Shown in pieces: positions 1 through 8,902 of a stretch of DNA of 64,000 nt (positions within the stretch are counted from its first letter, which is position 1; every line of letters starts with the position of its first letter). The stretch is taken from assembly GCA_030835305.1 (NCBI GenBank), contig JAURPJ010000010.1, forward strand, positions 29,684-93,683. The letters run 5' to 3'. A program made the position numbers and the translations under genes. The notes under the pieces were generated by a model. It did no database searches and was not told where the DNA came from. It was given only the letters and a program-made list of their open reading frames with translations. Source of the stretch: Verrucomicrobiota bacterium. Lineage in GTDB: Bacteria; Verrucomicrobiota; Verrucomicrobiia; Verrucomicrobiales; Akkermansiaceae.

Positions 1-1100
1 CTGTTGATTCGGGGTGTCAGGCAGCCCTAATGGCTCCGACCCAAATTCTGGCCGAGCAGCATCACTTCACCTTTGCAAAATGGCTCTCACCTCTTGGGGT
101 CAAGGTTGGTTTGGCAACAGCGGACCGGCGGGAGGAGGTCGCCGACGCACAGATTATTATCGGAACACATGCCCTGCTTTACGATAACGTGGACTTTGAT
201 GACCTGGGTCTAATTGTAATCGATGAACAGCACAAATTTGGGGTGGCCCAGCGCGGCAAGCTCATTCAGCGGGGCGTGATGCCCGATGTTTTGGTCATGA
301 CAGCGACGCCGATTCCGAGAACCCTGACCTTAACAATTTACGGTGACCTGGATGTCTCGATTCTTGACGAATTGCCGACGGGACGTGGCAAAATTATTAC
401 CGGGGTGCGGGTGAAACCGAAGATCTCCGAGATGACCAAGTTTCTCATCGAGCAACTCGAGGAAGGGCGACAGGCCTATTTGGTTTATCCGCTTGTGGAG
501 GATAGCGATTCGGTGAAGGCGGCCTCGGTTGTGGAAGAACACCCAAAGTGGAAGAAGAGATTCAAACACTTCGAAGTAGAATTGCTGCATGGGAAAATGG
601 CGTCCGAGGAGAAAGAAGCGGTCATGAAACGCTTTCGGGACCACAAATCAGAAGTGCTTGTTTCGACAACCGTGATCGAGGTCGGGGTCGATGTTCCCAA
701 TGCCAACGTCATGGTGATTTTTAACGCCGAACGCTTTGGCTTGGCCCAACTCCACCAGCTGCGGGGCCGCATAGGGCGGGGTGAACACAAAAGCTACTGT
801 ATCCTTGTGACCGATGGTAAAAACCCCGAAGGTCTGGCGAAGTTGAACATTCTCGCGGGGACCATTGATGGTTTCAAAATCGCAGAAGAGGATCTGCGGT
901 TACGCGGCCCCGGGGAGGTTTTGGGGACCCGGCAGAGCGGGCTGGGTGGTTTGCGTTTTGCCGACTTTTTAGCGGATACTTCTTTGATCCGGGAAGCGCG
1001 CGAAGTGGCAGAGAAGTTGCTGCGCGAGGACCCGGGCCTTACGCAAAACGCTCGCCTCAAGGCGAGGCTTCTGGAGCAGGCCGAGGTCGGAAATCAATAG
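1..1100 (+). CDS. recG: ATP-dependent DNA helicase RecG, C-terminal part (5' end outside window)
   Basis: The reading frame is already open at the left edge, so this is the 3' portion of recG, a branched-DNA helicase that reverses stalled forks and processes recombination intermediates. Visible superfamily-2 motifs, in order, are LMAPTQILAEQH near the edge, the DEQHKFG box (about nt 222-242), MTATPIPRTL, a motif V region (STTVIEVGVDVP) and the arginine-finger motif LRGRIGRG. The C-terminus (GLRFADFLADTSLIREARE) fits the RecG-specific tail. The wedge domain and Walker A lie upstream of the window. The next gene is convergent. The DEQH box and the RecG-type tail make this RecG rather than Mfd or PriA. 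Confidence 0.94.
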   Translation, partial: VDSGCQAALMAPTQILAEQHHFTFAKWLSPLGVKVGLATADRREEVADAQIIIGTHALLYDNVDFDDLGLIVIDEQHKFGVAQRGKLIQRGVMPDVLVMTATPIPRTLTLTIYGDLDVSILDELPTGRGKIITGVRVKPKISEMTKFLIEQLEEGRQAYLVYPLVEDSDSVKAASVVEEHPKWKKRFKHFEVELLHGKMASEEKEAVMKRFRDHKSEVLVSTTVIEVGVDVPNANVMVIFNAERFGLAQLHQLRGRIGRGEHKSYCILVTDGKNPEGLAKLNILAGTIDGFKIAEEDLRLRGPGEVLGTRQSGLGGLRFADFLADTSLIREAREVAEKLLREDPGLTQNARLKARLLEQAEVGNQ

Positions 1101-1114
1101 GTCTAAAGAATGGT

Positions 1115-1615
1115 TCAATGATGTTTGCTCGCCCGGAGCGCGGTGATTTTCCATTGGTCTTCAAGTTCGAGATCAAAGACCAATTCCCACGACTGGGTTT
1201 CTTTACCGCTAAAGGGCGAGGCCATGGCGATTTGTGCAATTCTAGTCAATTGGGCTTTATTTCCAATTAGCTGAAGCTCCTCCTCGAGAGTCGTAAAATC
1301 ACGCTCGGATGTCGCGGCGTGCAGCAGATCAAGTCGACTGCAAAGGCGCTCGAACGACATCTCGCGAGGCAGCTCGACGTTGAATGGAAGGTTCGATAAG
1401 TCCGAGATTTTCAGCGTGATGGTCTCGCTCGTGGAATTTCGAACTGCCTCGTGAACATCCTCGCGGCTGCGAAGTTTGGTGCTGTCATATTCAACGGCTC
1501 CGATAAATTGATCGACGGCCCGTTTGATCTTTTGTTCGGGTTGGTGGTAGTGCCAAAAACACCCTCCAAAAACTACGATCAAAATGAAAACAATAAGAGC
1601 GATGCGGGGCTTCAT
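1115..1615 (-). CDS. hypothetical membrane-anchored protein or lipoprotein
   Basis: A 166-residue protein with a hydrophobic N-terminus (about residues 4-20) ending in VFGGC, which could be a weak lipobox or a signal anchor. The rest is predicted soluble and extracytoplasmic, with no recognised domain. The stretch from about residue 30 to 160 contains alternating charged segments resembling a DUF4440- or NTF2-like secreted fold, but this is only an impression. It lies directly downstream of rlmI on the same strand with 6 bp between them, so the two are probably cotranscribed. Function unknown. Confidence 0.6.
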   Translation of the reverse strand: MKPRIALIVFILIVVFGGCFWHYHQPEQKIKRAVDQFIGAVEYDSTKLRSREDVHEAVRNSTSETITLKISDLSNLPFNVELPREMSFERLCSRLDLLHAATSERDFTTLEEELQLIGNKAQLTRIAQIAMASPFSGKETQSWELVFDLELEDQWKITALRASKHH

Positions 1616-1621
1616 GCGAAA

Positions 1622-2782
1622 CTATCGATTTGGAGCAAGCTGGAACGTGAACCCTTTCAGATACTCCGTTTCCGGCAAGGTTGCAATGATGGGGTGGTCA
1701 AGTCGTTGGGAGTGATTGTCGATCATCCTAAGGGTTCGCTTCCCGTCGACGGCGGCACTCTTCACGCTATCGAGAAAAAGCTCGCGAGTTGCGTGATGGG
1801 AACAGCAGAAGGTAGCCAGGATGCCACTCTGATTTAACATGCCAAGAGCTCGAAGATGGATCTCTTTGTATCCCCGCATAGCGTCTTTGAGTGTTTTTTT
1901 GTTTCTGGTAAAGGAAGGGGGATCGAGAATGATGAGGTCGTAGGTCTCCTCGTCTTTTCTGAGAAAATCGAAGGCATTGGCAGCCACCGTCTCCACTTGC
2001 ACGCCGGTTAATTCAGCATTTCTAGCTGTCGCGGCGGTCGCGTCCGCGGAAATATCGACAGCGCGCACCGAATCCGCTCCAGCCAAGGCACAGGCAAGGC
2101 TAAATCCTCCTTGATTGCAAAAAACATCGAGGACCTTTTTGCCCGGTGCTAGATGGGCCACCCTCTGGTAGCTGTCCATAATGTCGAGATAGAGTCCGGT
2201 TTTTTGACCATTTGCCGGATCGATTTCAAAGACCGAATCGTGATGTTTAACAGTGAAAGGGTCTGGTTGTGCCCCATAAATCATCCTGATTTCATCCTCG
2301 AGGCCCTCAGGGCGCCTCATTGAGGAATCATTCCGCAGGGTGATCGACTTTGGCGCAAGAATTTGCACAAGACAACTGGCAATCAGTTCCTTACGCTGGT
2401 CCATGGCAAGAGTTGTGGTCTGCAAGACAAGATGGTGACAATATTGATCGACAATGATCCCGGGAAGGCCGTCTGATTCACTCCAGACGAGCCTTCGAAG
2501 GTCGCTATCGATGCCAAGGGACTCCCGGTAATCGATGGCCTGACCCAGACGGCGCATGAAGAACTCCTTATCCAGCTTCTGTTTCCTTCGGGAAATTCTG
2601 CGCGCCACAATCTGCGAACCAGGATTGTAGATAGCGACTCCCAGCGGGCGATCCTTGAAATCCTTGAGCGTTACAAGGTCTCCGGGCTCGGGATTTCCGA
2701 AAGTTTTCTGAATTTCGGAAGAATAAACCCACTCATGGCCGTGAAAAATACGAGAACGGGGTTTAATGATGAGGCCTGCCAT
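1622..2782 (-). CDS. rlmI: 23S rRNA (cytosine-5-)-methyltransferase RlmI family
   Basis: Class I SAM-dependent rRNA methyltransferase with an N-terminal PUA domain (about residues 1-75, MAGLIIKPRSRIFHGHEWV) and a C-terminal Rossmann domain. SAM motif I is DVFCNQGGFSLACALAGA (about 215-232), motif IV is DPPSFTRNK (about 285), and a catalytic-type cysteine lies in ATFCCSHH (about 322). The frame stays open to 2950, but that would overlap the divergent lysine-rich gene. The ATG at 2782 gives 386 residues, matching the family (about 396 in E. coli) and starting exactly at the PUA domain, so I chose it. An ATG at 2845 is the alternative. The product methylates 23S rRNA, at C1962 in E. coli; the position here is inferred. 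Confidence 0.88.
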   Translation of the reverse strand: MAGLIIKPRSRIFHGHEWVYSSEIQKTFGNPEPGDLVTLKDFKDRPLGVAIYNPGSQIVARRISRRKQKLDKEFFMRRLGQAIDYRESLGIDSDLRRLVWSESDGLPGIIVDQYCHHLVLQTTTLAMDQRKELIASCLVQILAPKSITLRNDSSMRRPEGLEDEIRMIYGAQPDPFTVKHHDSVFEIDPANGQKTGLYLDIMDSYQRVAHLAPGKKVLDVFCNQGGFSLACALAGADSVRAVDISADATAATARNAELTGVQVETVAANAFDFLRKDEETYDLIILDPPSFTRNKKTLKDAMRGYKEIHLRALGMLNQSGILATFCCSHHATRELFLDSVKSAAVDGKRTLRMIDNHSQRLDHPIIATLPETEYLKGFTFQLAPNR

Positions 2783-2884
2783 GCGGGAAGAAAAGGGCAG
2801 GGAAGGGATGAGATCAAGACATGGCGTGCCTTTTCGCTTGATCATCCGGTCGATGGGCCCTAACTCCGTCCTGAACTTAATCCT

Positions 2885-3196
2885 ATGGGTCAGAATCTCA
2901 AAACTCGTCAGAAACGCCGCCGCAGAAAACTTTACTTGAAGCGGAAGCACGAACGCAACAAACTTGGAGGCTCTTCAAAGCCAGCTAAGGCAGATAAGCC
3001 AGCCAAAAAAGCTGCTAAAAAGGCTGCTAAAAAGACTGTTAAAAAGGTAGCCAAGAAGGCCGCTAAAAAAGTGGCTAAGAAAGCCGCCAAGCCAAAAGCC
3101 GCAGAGCCAAAGCCTGAGGAGGTGAAGGCTAAAGAGCCCAAAGTTGAGGAAACTCCTTCCGATGAGTCCAAAGATTCTGCGGGCGAGAAGGAATAA
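2885..3196 (+). CDS. lysine/alanine-rich histone-like basic protein
   Basis: A 103-residue protein in three parts. The N-terminus is extremely basic (residues 1-28, including KTRQKRRRRKLYLKRKHER). A (K)KAAKKAAKK / KKVAKK repeat follows (about 36-70), like the C-terminal tails of histone H1, chlamydial Hc1/Hc2 and AlgP. An acidic E/P/K tail (about 71-103) closes it. It is divergent from rlmI and followed by a strong hairpin terminator. The composition suggests binding to DNA or rRNA. The basic head also resembles small ribosome-associated proteins, so a ribosomal role is possible. The repeat is only moderately repetitive at DNA level (mixed aaa/aag and gct/gcc codons), suggesting selection on the protein. 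Confidence 0.75.
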   Translation: MGQNLKTRQKRRRRKLYLKRKHERNKLGGSSKPAKADKPAKKAAKKAAKKTVKKVAKKAAKKVAKKAAKPKAAEPKPEEVKAKEPKVEETPSDESKDSAGEKE

Positions 3197-3218
3197 GAAC
3201 CTAGTGGAACTCTTTTTC

Positions 3219-3258
3219 AAAAACCTGCTCGGCTTCGGCCCGGCAGGTTTTCCTTTGT
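3219..3258 (+). terminator. intrinsic terminator after the lysine-rich gene
   Basis: A perfect 9-bp inverted repeat, aaaacctgc (3220-3228) with gcaggtttt (3243-3251), closes a GC-rich loop. The T-rich stretch after it (tcctttgtct) is interrupted. It lies 23 nt after the stop codon. The A/T-flanked stem could act in both directions. Confidence 0.7.
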
Positions 3259-3288
3259 CTATCGAGAAAATTCAGAGAATCTGCCGGG

Positions 3289-3780
3289 GTGTTGAGATCT
3301 TTGATTGCAGTTCTTGGACTGGCCTTCATTTCGTCGAGTTGCGAAAACAGTGAGGAAACAATTACGGAAAACCTTTCTTTTCCCAAAATCGAACAAATCC
3401 CTCTTCTGGTAATCCATCATAAAAAAAATGGTGATCTCATTCATTATCTCGCTCTCAGGAAGGTTCCGGAGAACTTACAAATTTTCGTCGAACCAGCAAA
3501 TGAAGAACAGGAACTTTTCGTCACCGTTCTTGGCAAAAAGCGTCATGAGCTGCTGAAACGCAGTCTATCGATTTCAAGCCAAGTCGGGGAGGCCTATCTT
3601 GGGAAGGTCACGGTAATTGTGGAAAATGGTTTGGCCGTGAGTATTGACGGGAACGGATTCCATAGCCCGGCCCTAATTTCCGAAAAATCCATGCGGGTAA
3701 TCGAAGATGCTCTGGCTAATGAAGAAACCGCCTCGAAAGGCCCTTCGACAATCAGGATTCCACAGGAGCAGGTTGAGTAA
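3289..3780 (+). CDS. putative lipoprotein of unknown function
   Basis: 163 residues from a GTG start (a TTG follows immediately). The N-terminal hydrophobic stretch SLIAVLGLAFISSSC ends in a cysteine at about residue 18, which looks like a type II signal peptide with a weak lipobox. The mature part is soluble, mixed alpha/beta, with no family I recognise. It lies between the lysine-rich gene's terminator and ftsH, 151 bp before ftsH, so it may have its own promoter. Probably envelope-anchored; function unknown. Confidence 0.6.
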   Translation: MLRSLIAVLGLAFISSSCENSEETITENLSFPKIEQIPLLVIHHKKNGDLIHYLALRKVPENLQIFVEPANEEQELFVTVLGKKRHELLKRSLSISSQVGEAYLGKVTVIVENGLAVSIDGNGFHSPALISEKSMRVIEDALANEETASKGPSTIRIPQEQVE

Positions 3781-3931
3781 TATGGGACCAGAGCTATATT
3801 GTTCATGATCGGGCGGTGGGTCGCTCGGTGCAGGCCGCGTAAATCCGCAAAAAAAAGGCATTTTCATTCCATTTTCTTGCGCTAGCGTCCGGTGCCGGCA
3901 GAGAGGGCCCTCAGGCCGCCGGTAGTTTATT

Positions 3932-6310
3932 ATGTCCGAGCAACAGCCATCAGCATCCCCGGGATCAAAAAAGCCAGCCCAGACTACTCCTGACAGGGGA
4001 GTGAACTGGAAAGTGATCATTCTATTCACAATCGCTCTGGCGATTATCTTCGTGGCGATCGACGGTGCAAGCGATAGCGATCGTGAGAACCTAAAATTCA
4101 CGGAGTTTCGTGAGGCTTTGCTTGAGGGACGTGTCCTTCAAACCGTTTCGAAGGAATATAAAAACGGAAAACTTGAACTGGTTACTTTCACGGGTGAAGC
4201 CCGGGCTGAAATCACCGGACGTTATTCTGAGGAAACTGTTTTAGTGAAACAGTGGGACGATCAGACTCCGATCAAAGCCATCGTCCAGGTTGATATCGAC
4301 AGCATCAGCAACGATCTTGACGAGACTTTCGGGGAGAAACTGAACTGGGTTGTTGAAGCTCCTGAGCAGGACGCTTCGGCGCAGGAAGTTCCATTCTCCC
4401 GGATCAAAACACTCCTGTCGGAAAACAAGCTGGTTCTGGGCAAGGATGTGCAGTTTCAGATTTTTCGCGAGCTGAATTCAAACGTTGCAACTCTTTATGC
4501 GACCAAAGGGAAGCCTGTTGCCTTAACCCCGGAGGAGCTCGAAAAGTTGGTCAAGGATGAGAATGATGCTGCCAGACTCAAAGGCTTTCAGGTCAAACTA
4601 AGCGCAAGCTCGCGCGGGAAGCTGGAAGCGCTCATTGACTCCGGAATCTCAACTCGCAACCAGGACAACACTTTCGGCAAGATTATGATGAGCCTTCTGC
4701 CTGTGCTCCTTTTGATCGTGCTGATCTTCTTCCTTTTTCGTCACCAGATGAAGTCAGCAGGGAGGGGCGCAATGAGCTTCGGCAAGTCCAAGGCCAAGCT
4801 TCTGACAATGGACCAACACAAGGTAACCTTTAAGGATGTTGCCGGCATCCAGGAGGCAAAAGAAGAGCTTTATGAGATTGTTGACTTCCTTCGCGACCCT
4901 CGCAAGTTTCAGGCTCTAGGGGGAACGATTCCCAAAGGGGTATTGATGGTGGGTCCTCCGGGAACCGGCAAGACCCTCTTGGCCCGCGCAATTTCCGGCG
5001 AGGCCGATGTGCCATTCTTTTCGATCAGTGGTTCGGATTTCGTCGAGATGTTCGTTGGGGTCGGTGCAAGCCGAGTTCGCGATATGTTCGAGCAAGGCAA
5101 AAAGCATGCTCCCTGCCTTGTTTTCATCGATGAAATTGACGCGGTCGGACGCCATCGGGGCCAGGGTATGGGCGGTGGTCACGATGAGCGCGAACAGACC
5201 TTGAATGCACTTCTTGTTGAGATGGATGGTTTCGACACCCAGGAAGGGGTCATTATTATCGCGGCCACCAACCGCCCCGACGTTCTCGATCCTGCGCTTC
5301 TTCGCCCTGGTCGTTTTGATCGACAGGTCACGGTGTCTCTTCCTGACGTGAATGGACGTGAGCAGATTCTCGATGTACACGCCAAGAAGATCAAACTGGC
5401 TGCTGGGACTGATCTGGCCGTGATTGCCCGCGGAACCCCGGGCTTCTCGGGTGCAGAATTGGCGAATCTTATCAACGAGGCCGCTTTGCTTGCTGCTCGT
5501 AACGGGATCAAGGCGGTTACTCTTGCCGAGATGGAGGAAGCGCGCGACAAGGTCCGCTGGGGCCGTGAACGACGAAGTCTTGCTCTATCTGACAAGGAGA
5601 AGAAGAACACCGCCTACCACGAGGCTGGTCATGCGATTTTGAACGAAATTTTGGATCATACTGATCCGCTGCATAAGGTAACCATCATTCCCCGCGGACC
5701 TTCTCTTGGATCGACCATGTTCCTTCCGGATGAAGATCGATTTAACTATCGCAAGAATGAGCTTCTATCCCAACTCATCGTGCTTATGGGCGGACGAGTG
5801 GCCGAGGAAATCATTTTCGGAGACGTCACGAACGGAGCTATGGGTGACATTCGCATGGCCACGAACCTTGCCCGCAAGATGGTTTGCGAATGGGGGATGA
5901 GCACCGATCTAGGAATGGTCGAGTATGGCGACGGCGGGGGCGGGGGAGGCTTTCTTTCCCGCGACATGATGGGGCAGTCAAAGAACTACTCCGAAGACAC
6001 TGCTCAAAAAATTGATAACGAAATCAAGGATTTGATTGATCATGCATATAAGGCGGCAGAGAGACTTCTTAAAGAGAACCGAACCTTGCTTGATAAAATT
6101 TCGGAGGCGCTTTTGGAGTTTGAGACGCTTGATGCCAAGCATATCAAGGATCTCATGGAACATGGAGAGATGAAAGACCCACCCAAACCACCCGAGCCCC
6201 CTGAGATTCCTGATGATATGAAGACGGAAAAGGCCCCCGAGTCGTCCAGCGAAGAGAAGCGGGACGACGATGGGACCCTGCCACCGGAGGTCGTTGGGGC
6301 GCCTGCATAG
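3932..6310 (+). CDS. ftsH: ATP-dependent zinc metalloprotease FtsH
   Basis: 792-residue membrane-anchored AAA+ protease that degrades unassembled membrane proteins and short-lived regulators. Layout: cytoplasmic N-terminus, TM1 (about 26-46), a large extracytoplasmic region (about 47-250), TM2 (about 252-272), the AAA domain with Walker A GPPGTGKT (341-348), Walker B VFIDEID (about 396-402) and the second region of homology ([17 protein letters not shown]), then the M41 protease domain with the HEAGH zinc motif (563-567). The C-terminus is a P/E/K-rich tail. The extracytoplasmic part is about 205 residues, far longer than the roughly 70 in E. coli. There is no Shine-Dalgarno before the ATG (tagtttattatg). 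The next gene is trxB on the same strand. Confidence 0.96.
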   Translation: MSEQQPSASPGSKKPAQTTPDRGVNWKVIILFTIALAIIFVAIDGASDSDRENLKFTEFREALLEGRVLQTVSKEYKNGKLELVTFTGEARAEITGRYSEETVLVKQWDDQTPIKAIVQVDIDSISNDLDETFGEKLNWVVEAPEQDASAQEVPFSRIKTLLSENKLVLGKDVQFQIFRELNSNVATLYATKGKPVALTPEELEKLVKDENDAARLKGFQVKLSASSRGKLEALIDSGISTRNQDNTFGKIMMSLLPVLLLIVLIFFLFRHQMKSAGRGAMSFGKSKAKLLTMDQHKVTFKDVAGIQEAKEELYEIVDFLRDPRKFQALGGTIPKGVLMVGPPGTGKTLLARAISGEADVPFFSISGSDFVEMFVGVGASRVRDMFEQGKKHAPCLVFIDEIDAVGRHRGQGMGGGHDEREQTLNALLVEMDGFDTQEGVIIIAATNRPDVLDPALLRPGRFDRQVTVSLPDVNGREQILDVHAKKIKLAAGTDLAVIARGTPGFSGAELANLINEAALLAARNGIKAVTLAEMEEARDKVRWGRERRSLALSDKEKKNTAYHEAGHAILNEILDHTDPLHKVTIIPRGPSLGSTMFLPDEDRFNYRKNELLSQLIVLMGGRVAEEIIFGDVTNGAMGDIRMATNLARKMVCEWGMSTDLGMVEYGDGGGGGGFLSRDMMGQSKNYSEDTAQKIDNEIKDLIDHAYKAAERLLKENRTLLDKISEALLEFETLDAKHIKDLMEHGEMKDPPKPPEPPEIPDDMKTEKAPESSSEEKRDDDGTLPPEVVGAPA

Positions 6311-6378
6311 CCTTTACTCACACTCAGTTGAACTTTTCCCGGAAGGAACTTTCCGGACCACCTTTTTTAAAATTAATC

Positions 6379-7305
6379 ATGCAAAACGTTGTTATTATTG
6401 GAACTGGTTGTGCCGGTTGGACCGCTGCAATCTACACAGGTCGTGCGAATCTGGAACCACTTGTCCTCTCGGGCACCCAGCTTGGCGGGCAATTGACGAC
6501 CACAACAGAGGTGGAGAACTTCCCTGGTTTTCCCGAGGGGGTAATGGGGCCCGAATTGATGGGGCGGATGCAGCAGCAGGCTGAAAAATTCGGAGCTAAG
6601 GTCGAATACAAGAAGGTTAATGAAATCACCAGAAATGATGACGGCACGTTCGATCTCGAGACTGACTCTGGAACGATCCAGTCCAAGACCGTTATCATCG
6701 CCACCGGAGCAGCTCCGCGCTATCTCGGACTTGAGAATGAAATGAGTTTGGTGGGCCATGGCGTGACATCCTGTGCAACTTGCGATGGTGCATTCTATCG
6801 TGACGTTCCGGTCGCCGTGGTTGGCGGGGGGGATTCTGCTTGTGAAGAGGCAAATTTCCTAACTCGCTTCGCGTCGAAGGTTTACCTCGTTCACCGCCGT
6901 GATGAGCTCAGAGCGTCAAAGATCATGGCAGACCGGGTGCTGGCGAATGACAAGGTCGAGCCGGTTTGGGATTCGGGGATCACCGAATATTTGACAGATG
7001 AAAAAGGTGAGGTTCGCGCAGTCAACCTTGAGAATTTAAAGACCGGTGAGAGTTCGGAGCTCGAGGTTAAGTGTGTCTTCGTGGCGATAGGCCACGTTCC
7101 AAATTCCCAGTTTGTTGGCGACCTCGTTGACCTCGATGAGAACGGATACGTTCTTCAAAACGCACACAGCACTGGCACGAAAACTCCAGGACTTTACGCT
7201 GCGGGTGATGTTGCTGATCATGTATACCGTCAGGCGATCACTGCAGCCGGACAAGGCTGTGCCGCCGCGATTGAAGCGGAGCGGTATTTGGCTGATGGCG
7301 ATTAG
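6379..7305 (+). CDS. trxB: thioredoxin reductase
   Basis: 308-residue NADPH-dependent flavoprotein that reduces thioredoxin in the cytoplasm. The FAD-binding motif is [16 protein letters not shown], the redox-active pair is in [10 protein letters not shown] (about 133-142), the NADPH-binding motif is [15 protein letters not shown], and the C-terminal FAD motif is [10 protein letters not shown]. The ATG at 6379 (MQNVVIIG) was chosen over an in-frame ATG at 6328 because family proteins begin right at the FAD strand. The first glycine motif reads GTGCAG instead of the usual GSGPAG, which may be a lineage feature. It lies 68 bp after ftsH. Confidence 0.95.
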   Translation: MQNVVIIGTGCAGWTAAIYTGRANLEPLVLSGTQLGGQLTTTTEVENFPGFPEGVMGPELMGRMQQQAEKFGAKVEYKKVNEITRNDDGTFDLETDSGTIQSKTVIIATGAAPRYLGLENEMSLVGHGVTSCATCDGAFYRDVPVAVVGGGDSACEEANFLTRFASKVYLVHRRDELRASKIMADRVLANDKVEPVWDSGITEYLTDEKGEVRAVNLENLKTGESSELEVKCVFVAIGHVPNSQFVGDLVDLDENGYVLQNAHSTGTKTPGLYAAGDVADHVYRQAITAAGQGCAAAIEAERYLADGD

Positions 7306-7391
7306 GAGCAGCGTTTTTCCATCCCTCAAACAAGGGAACCGTGATGAGGTGCCAGTTTTTGCAATTTGATTTGCGGGTTTGAATTGAATAA

Positions 7392-7676
7392 ATGACCTTC
7401 TATCTCAGCCCTTCAAGCACCCTCAAGAGGTTGCTAAGGTTGGCTGTGGGGATCTTAGTCGGAGTGTTTGGGGCAGGTTGCATTATAAGTTTCCATTCTT
7501 ATGGAAATCGTCGCCAAGCAATCGATCCAGCCGGGGCTGCCATTGGGGCCTTGGCTTATTCAAATGGAAAAAATAAGGGCGAGCGCCGCGAGCATCGCTG
7601 TCATGCGGCTGGACGTCGTTATTACAACAATGGCTGGGGGCAGAATGTTCATCGTGGCGGGCGCTACTGCCGCTAG
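7392..7676 (+). CDS. small putative lipoprotein, Gly/Arg/Asn-rich
   Basis: 94 residues. The N-terminal hydrophobic segment (about 14-29) ends in VFGAGC, a good lipobox, so the mature protein would be about 65 residues anchored at Cys30. The mature part is rich in R, G, N, H and Y (for example GRRYYNNGWGQN) with no known domain. ATG start, no Shine-Dalgarno, convergent with the M20 peptidase gene downstream. The lipobox supports a real gene, but the short length and composition leave doubt. Confidence 0.5.
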   Translation: MTFYLSPSSTLKRLLRLAVGILVGVFGAGCIISFHSYGNRRQAIDPAGAAIGALAYSNGKNKGERREHRCHAAGRRYYNNGWGQNVHRGGRYCR

Positions 7677-7702
7677 AAGGGGGCACTCTTGGGATTCCAA
7701 AA

Positions 7703-8821
7703 TCAGGAGCCCAGACCTGCAATCAGCGCGGAAAACCAAGCCGCCCCATCTTCAAGATCCGAGATCCCAATAAACTCATCAGCGGTGTGCGCTTGGTCGA
7801 TCGATCCGGGCCCAAGGCATATTGACGGAAGTCCGGCAGCCGATAAATGAGCGGCATCCGAGAACCAGGGGGCACCGGTCAGTTTGAGATTTGAATGGAT
7901 TTGCCGGAGTTTCAAAAGCCAGGGATGACTGTCGGACATGGACATCGGTGGGGATTCCGAGCTGTGGACAAGTTCAACATTTTTTAAATAGCGTTTCAGA
8001 ATTTCGCTCGCCGGTTCGTCTTCCACCAACGAGGGAACCGTTCTGATATCAATATTAGCCACCGCTTGAGCGGGTACGATGTTCGCACGCGTGCCTCCGG
8101 AGATCATACCGATATTCATAGTCGATTGCCCCAACACAGAGTGGTGATAATTTGCGAGACACCCGACAAAGGTATCCTGAAGATCTTGCAGTTCGTTAAG
8201 CAACTTCAGAATCGCGTTCTCACCCAGGTGGGGTTGGGAGGCGTGTGTGGCCTTGCCGGTCGCTTTCACCTTGGCCCAAAGACAGCCTTTGGTGCAGTAA
8301 ACGGCTTCGAGGGAAGTAGGTTCGCCGGCAATGGCAAACTCATACTCCTTTGCGTGATTTTTTGCAAAATGCCGGGAACCCGGTTGGCTTGATTCCTCTC
8401 CCATAAACCCCACGAAATCGACTGCCACCGGGAGCTTTGCCAAAAGGTGAGCATTCTCGCGAAGCCCCCAGAGCATGGCCGCCATGGGCCCTTTGGTGTC
8501 CGAGGTGCCCCTGCCGTGGACCTTGCCATCACTGATGGATCCGGAAAACGGGTCAATCGTCATTCCGGTGACCCCAACCGTGTCCAAATGAGGCCCAAGA
8601 AGAATTCGAGGGCGGTTTTCGGAGCCTGGAGCCCGCGCGATTAAGTTGGGGCGTCGTGGCTCCACCTCCTCGAAGATGGGATTGAAACCGTATTGTTGGA
8701 GGAAGCCGGAAACAAGCATGGCGACCTCTTCTTCTCCTCTGGGAGATACGCCAGGGTCTCCCTCGGGATTTACAGAAGGGGTTTGGACGAGAGCCTGCAA
8801 GAGTTCGACGACAGAGTGCAC
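7703..8821 (-). CDS. M20-family metallopeptidase/deacetylase (ArgE/DapE-like)
   Basis: 372 residues from a GTG start. Metal-site motifs of the M20 clan are present: GPHLDTVGV (about 77-85), GRGTSDTKGPMAAM (about 108), the general-base region MGEESSQPGS (about 140), AGEPTSLEA, and the C-terminal IDQAHTADE (His ligand). Such enzymes remove acyl groups from N-acetylornithine or N-succinyl-diaminopimelate, or cleave dipeptides. Which substrate applies here cannot be told from sequence. No arginine or lysine gene adjoins it, and it is divergent from the ThuA-fold gene. Confidence 0.88.
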   Translation of the reverse strand: MHSVVELLQALVQTPSVNPEGDPGVSPRGEEEVAMLVSGFLQQYGFNPIFEEVEPRRPNLIARAPGSENRPRILLGPHLDTVGVTGMTIDPFSGSISDGKVHGRGTSDTKGPMAAMLWGLRENAHLLAKLPVAVDFVGFMGEESSQPGSRHFAKNHAKEYEFAIAGEPTSLEAVYCTKGCLWAKVKATGKATHASQPHLGENAILKLLNELQDLQDTFVGCLANYHHSVLGQSTMNIGMISGGTRANIVPAQAVANIDIRTVPSLVEDEPASEILKRYLKNVELVHSSESPPMSMSDSHPWLLKLRQIHSNLKLTGAPWFSDAAHLSAAGLPSICLGPGSIDQAHTADEFIGISDLEDGAAWFSALIAGLGS

Positions 8822-8902
8822 GAAGAGGACCTTAAGTAGACGAATACCAATGGGGAAGTTTTTCGTCTTGGCAATCAGGGCAGGCCTTGGTGATACTAGG
8901 GA

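Noticed and set aside
2783..2950. Upstream extension of the rlmI frame
   Set aside because: It would overlap the divergent lysine-rich gene, and family members begin at the PUA domain at 2782.
2990..3100. DNA tandem repeat in the lysine-rich gene
   Set aside because: Codons alternate (aaa/aag, gct/gcc) and the unit is irregular, so the repetition is at the protein level.
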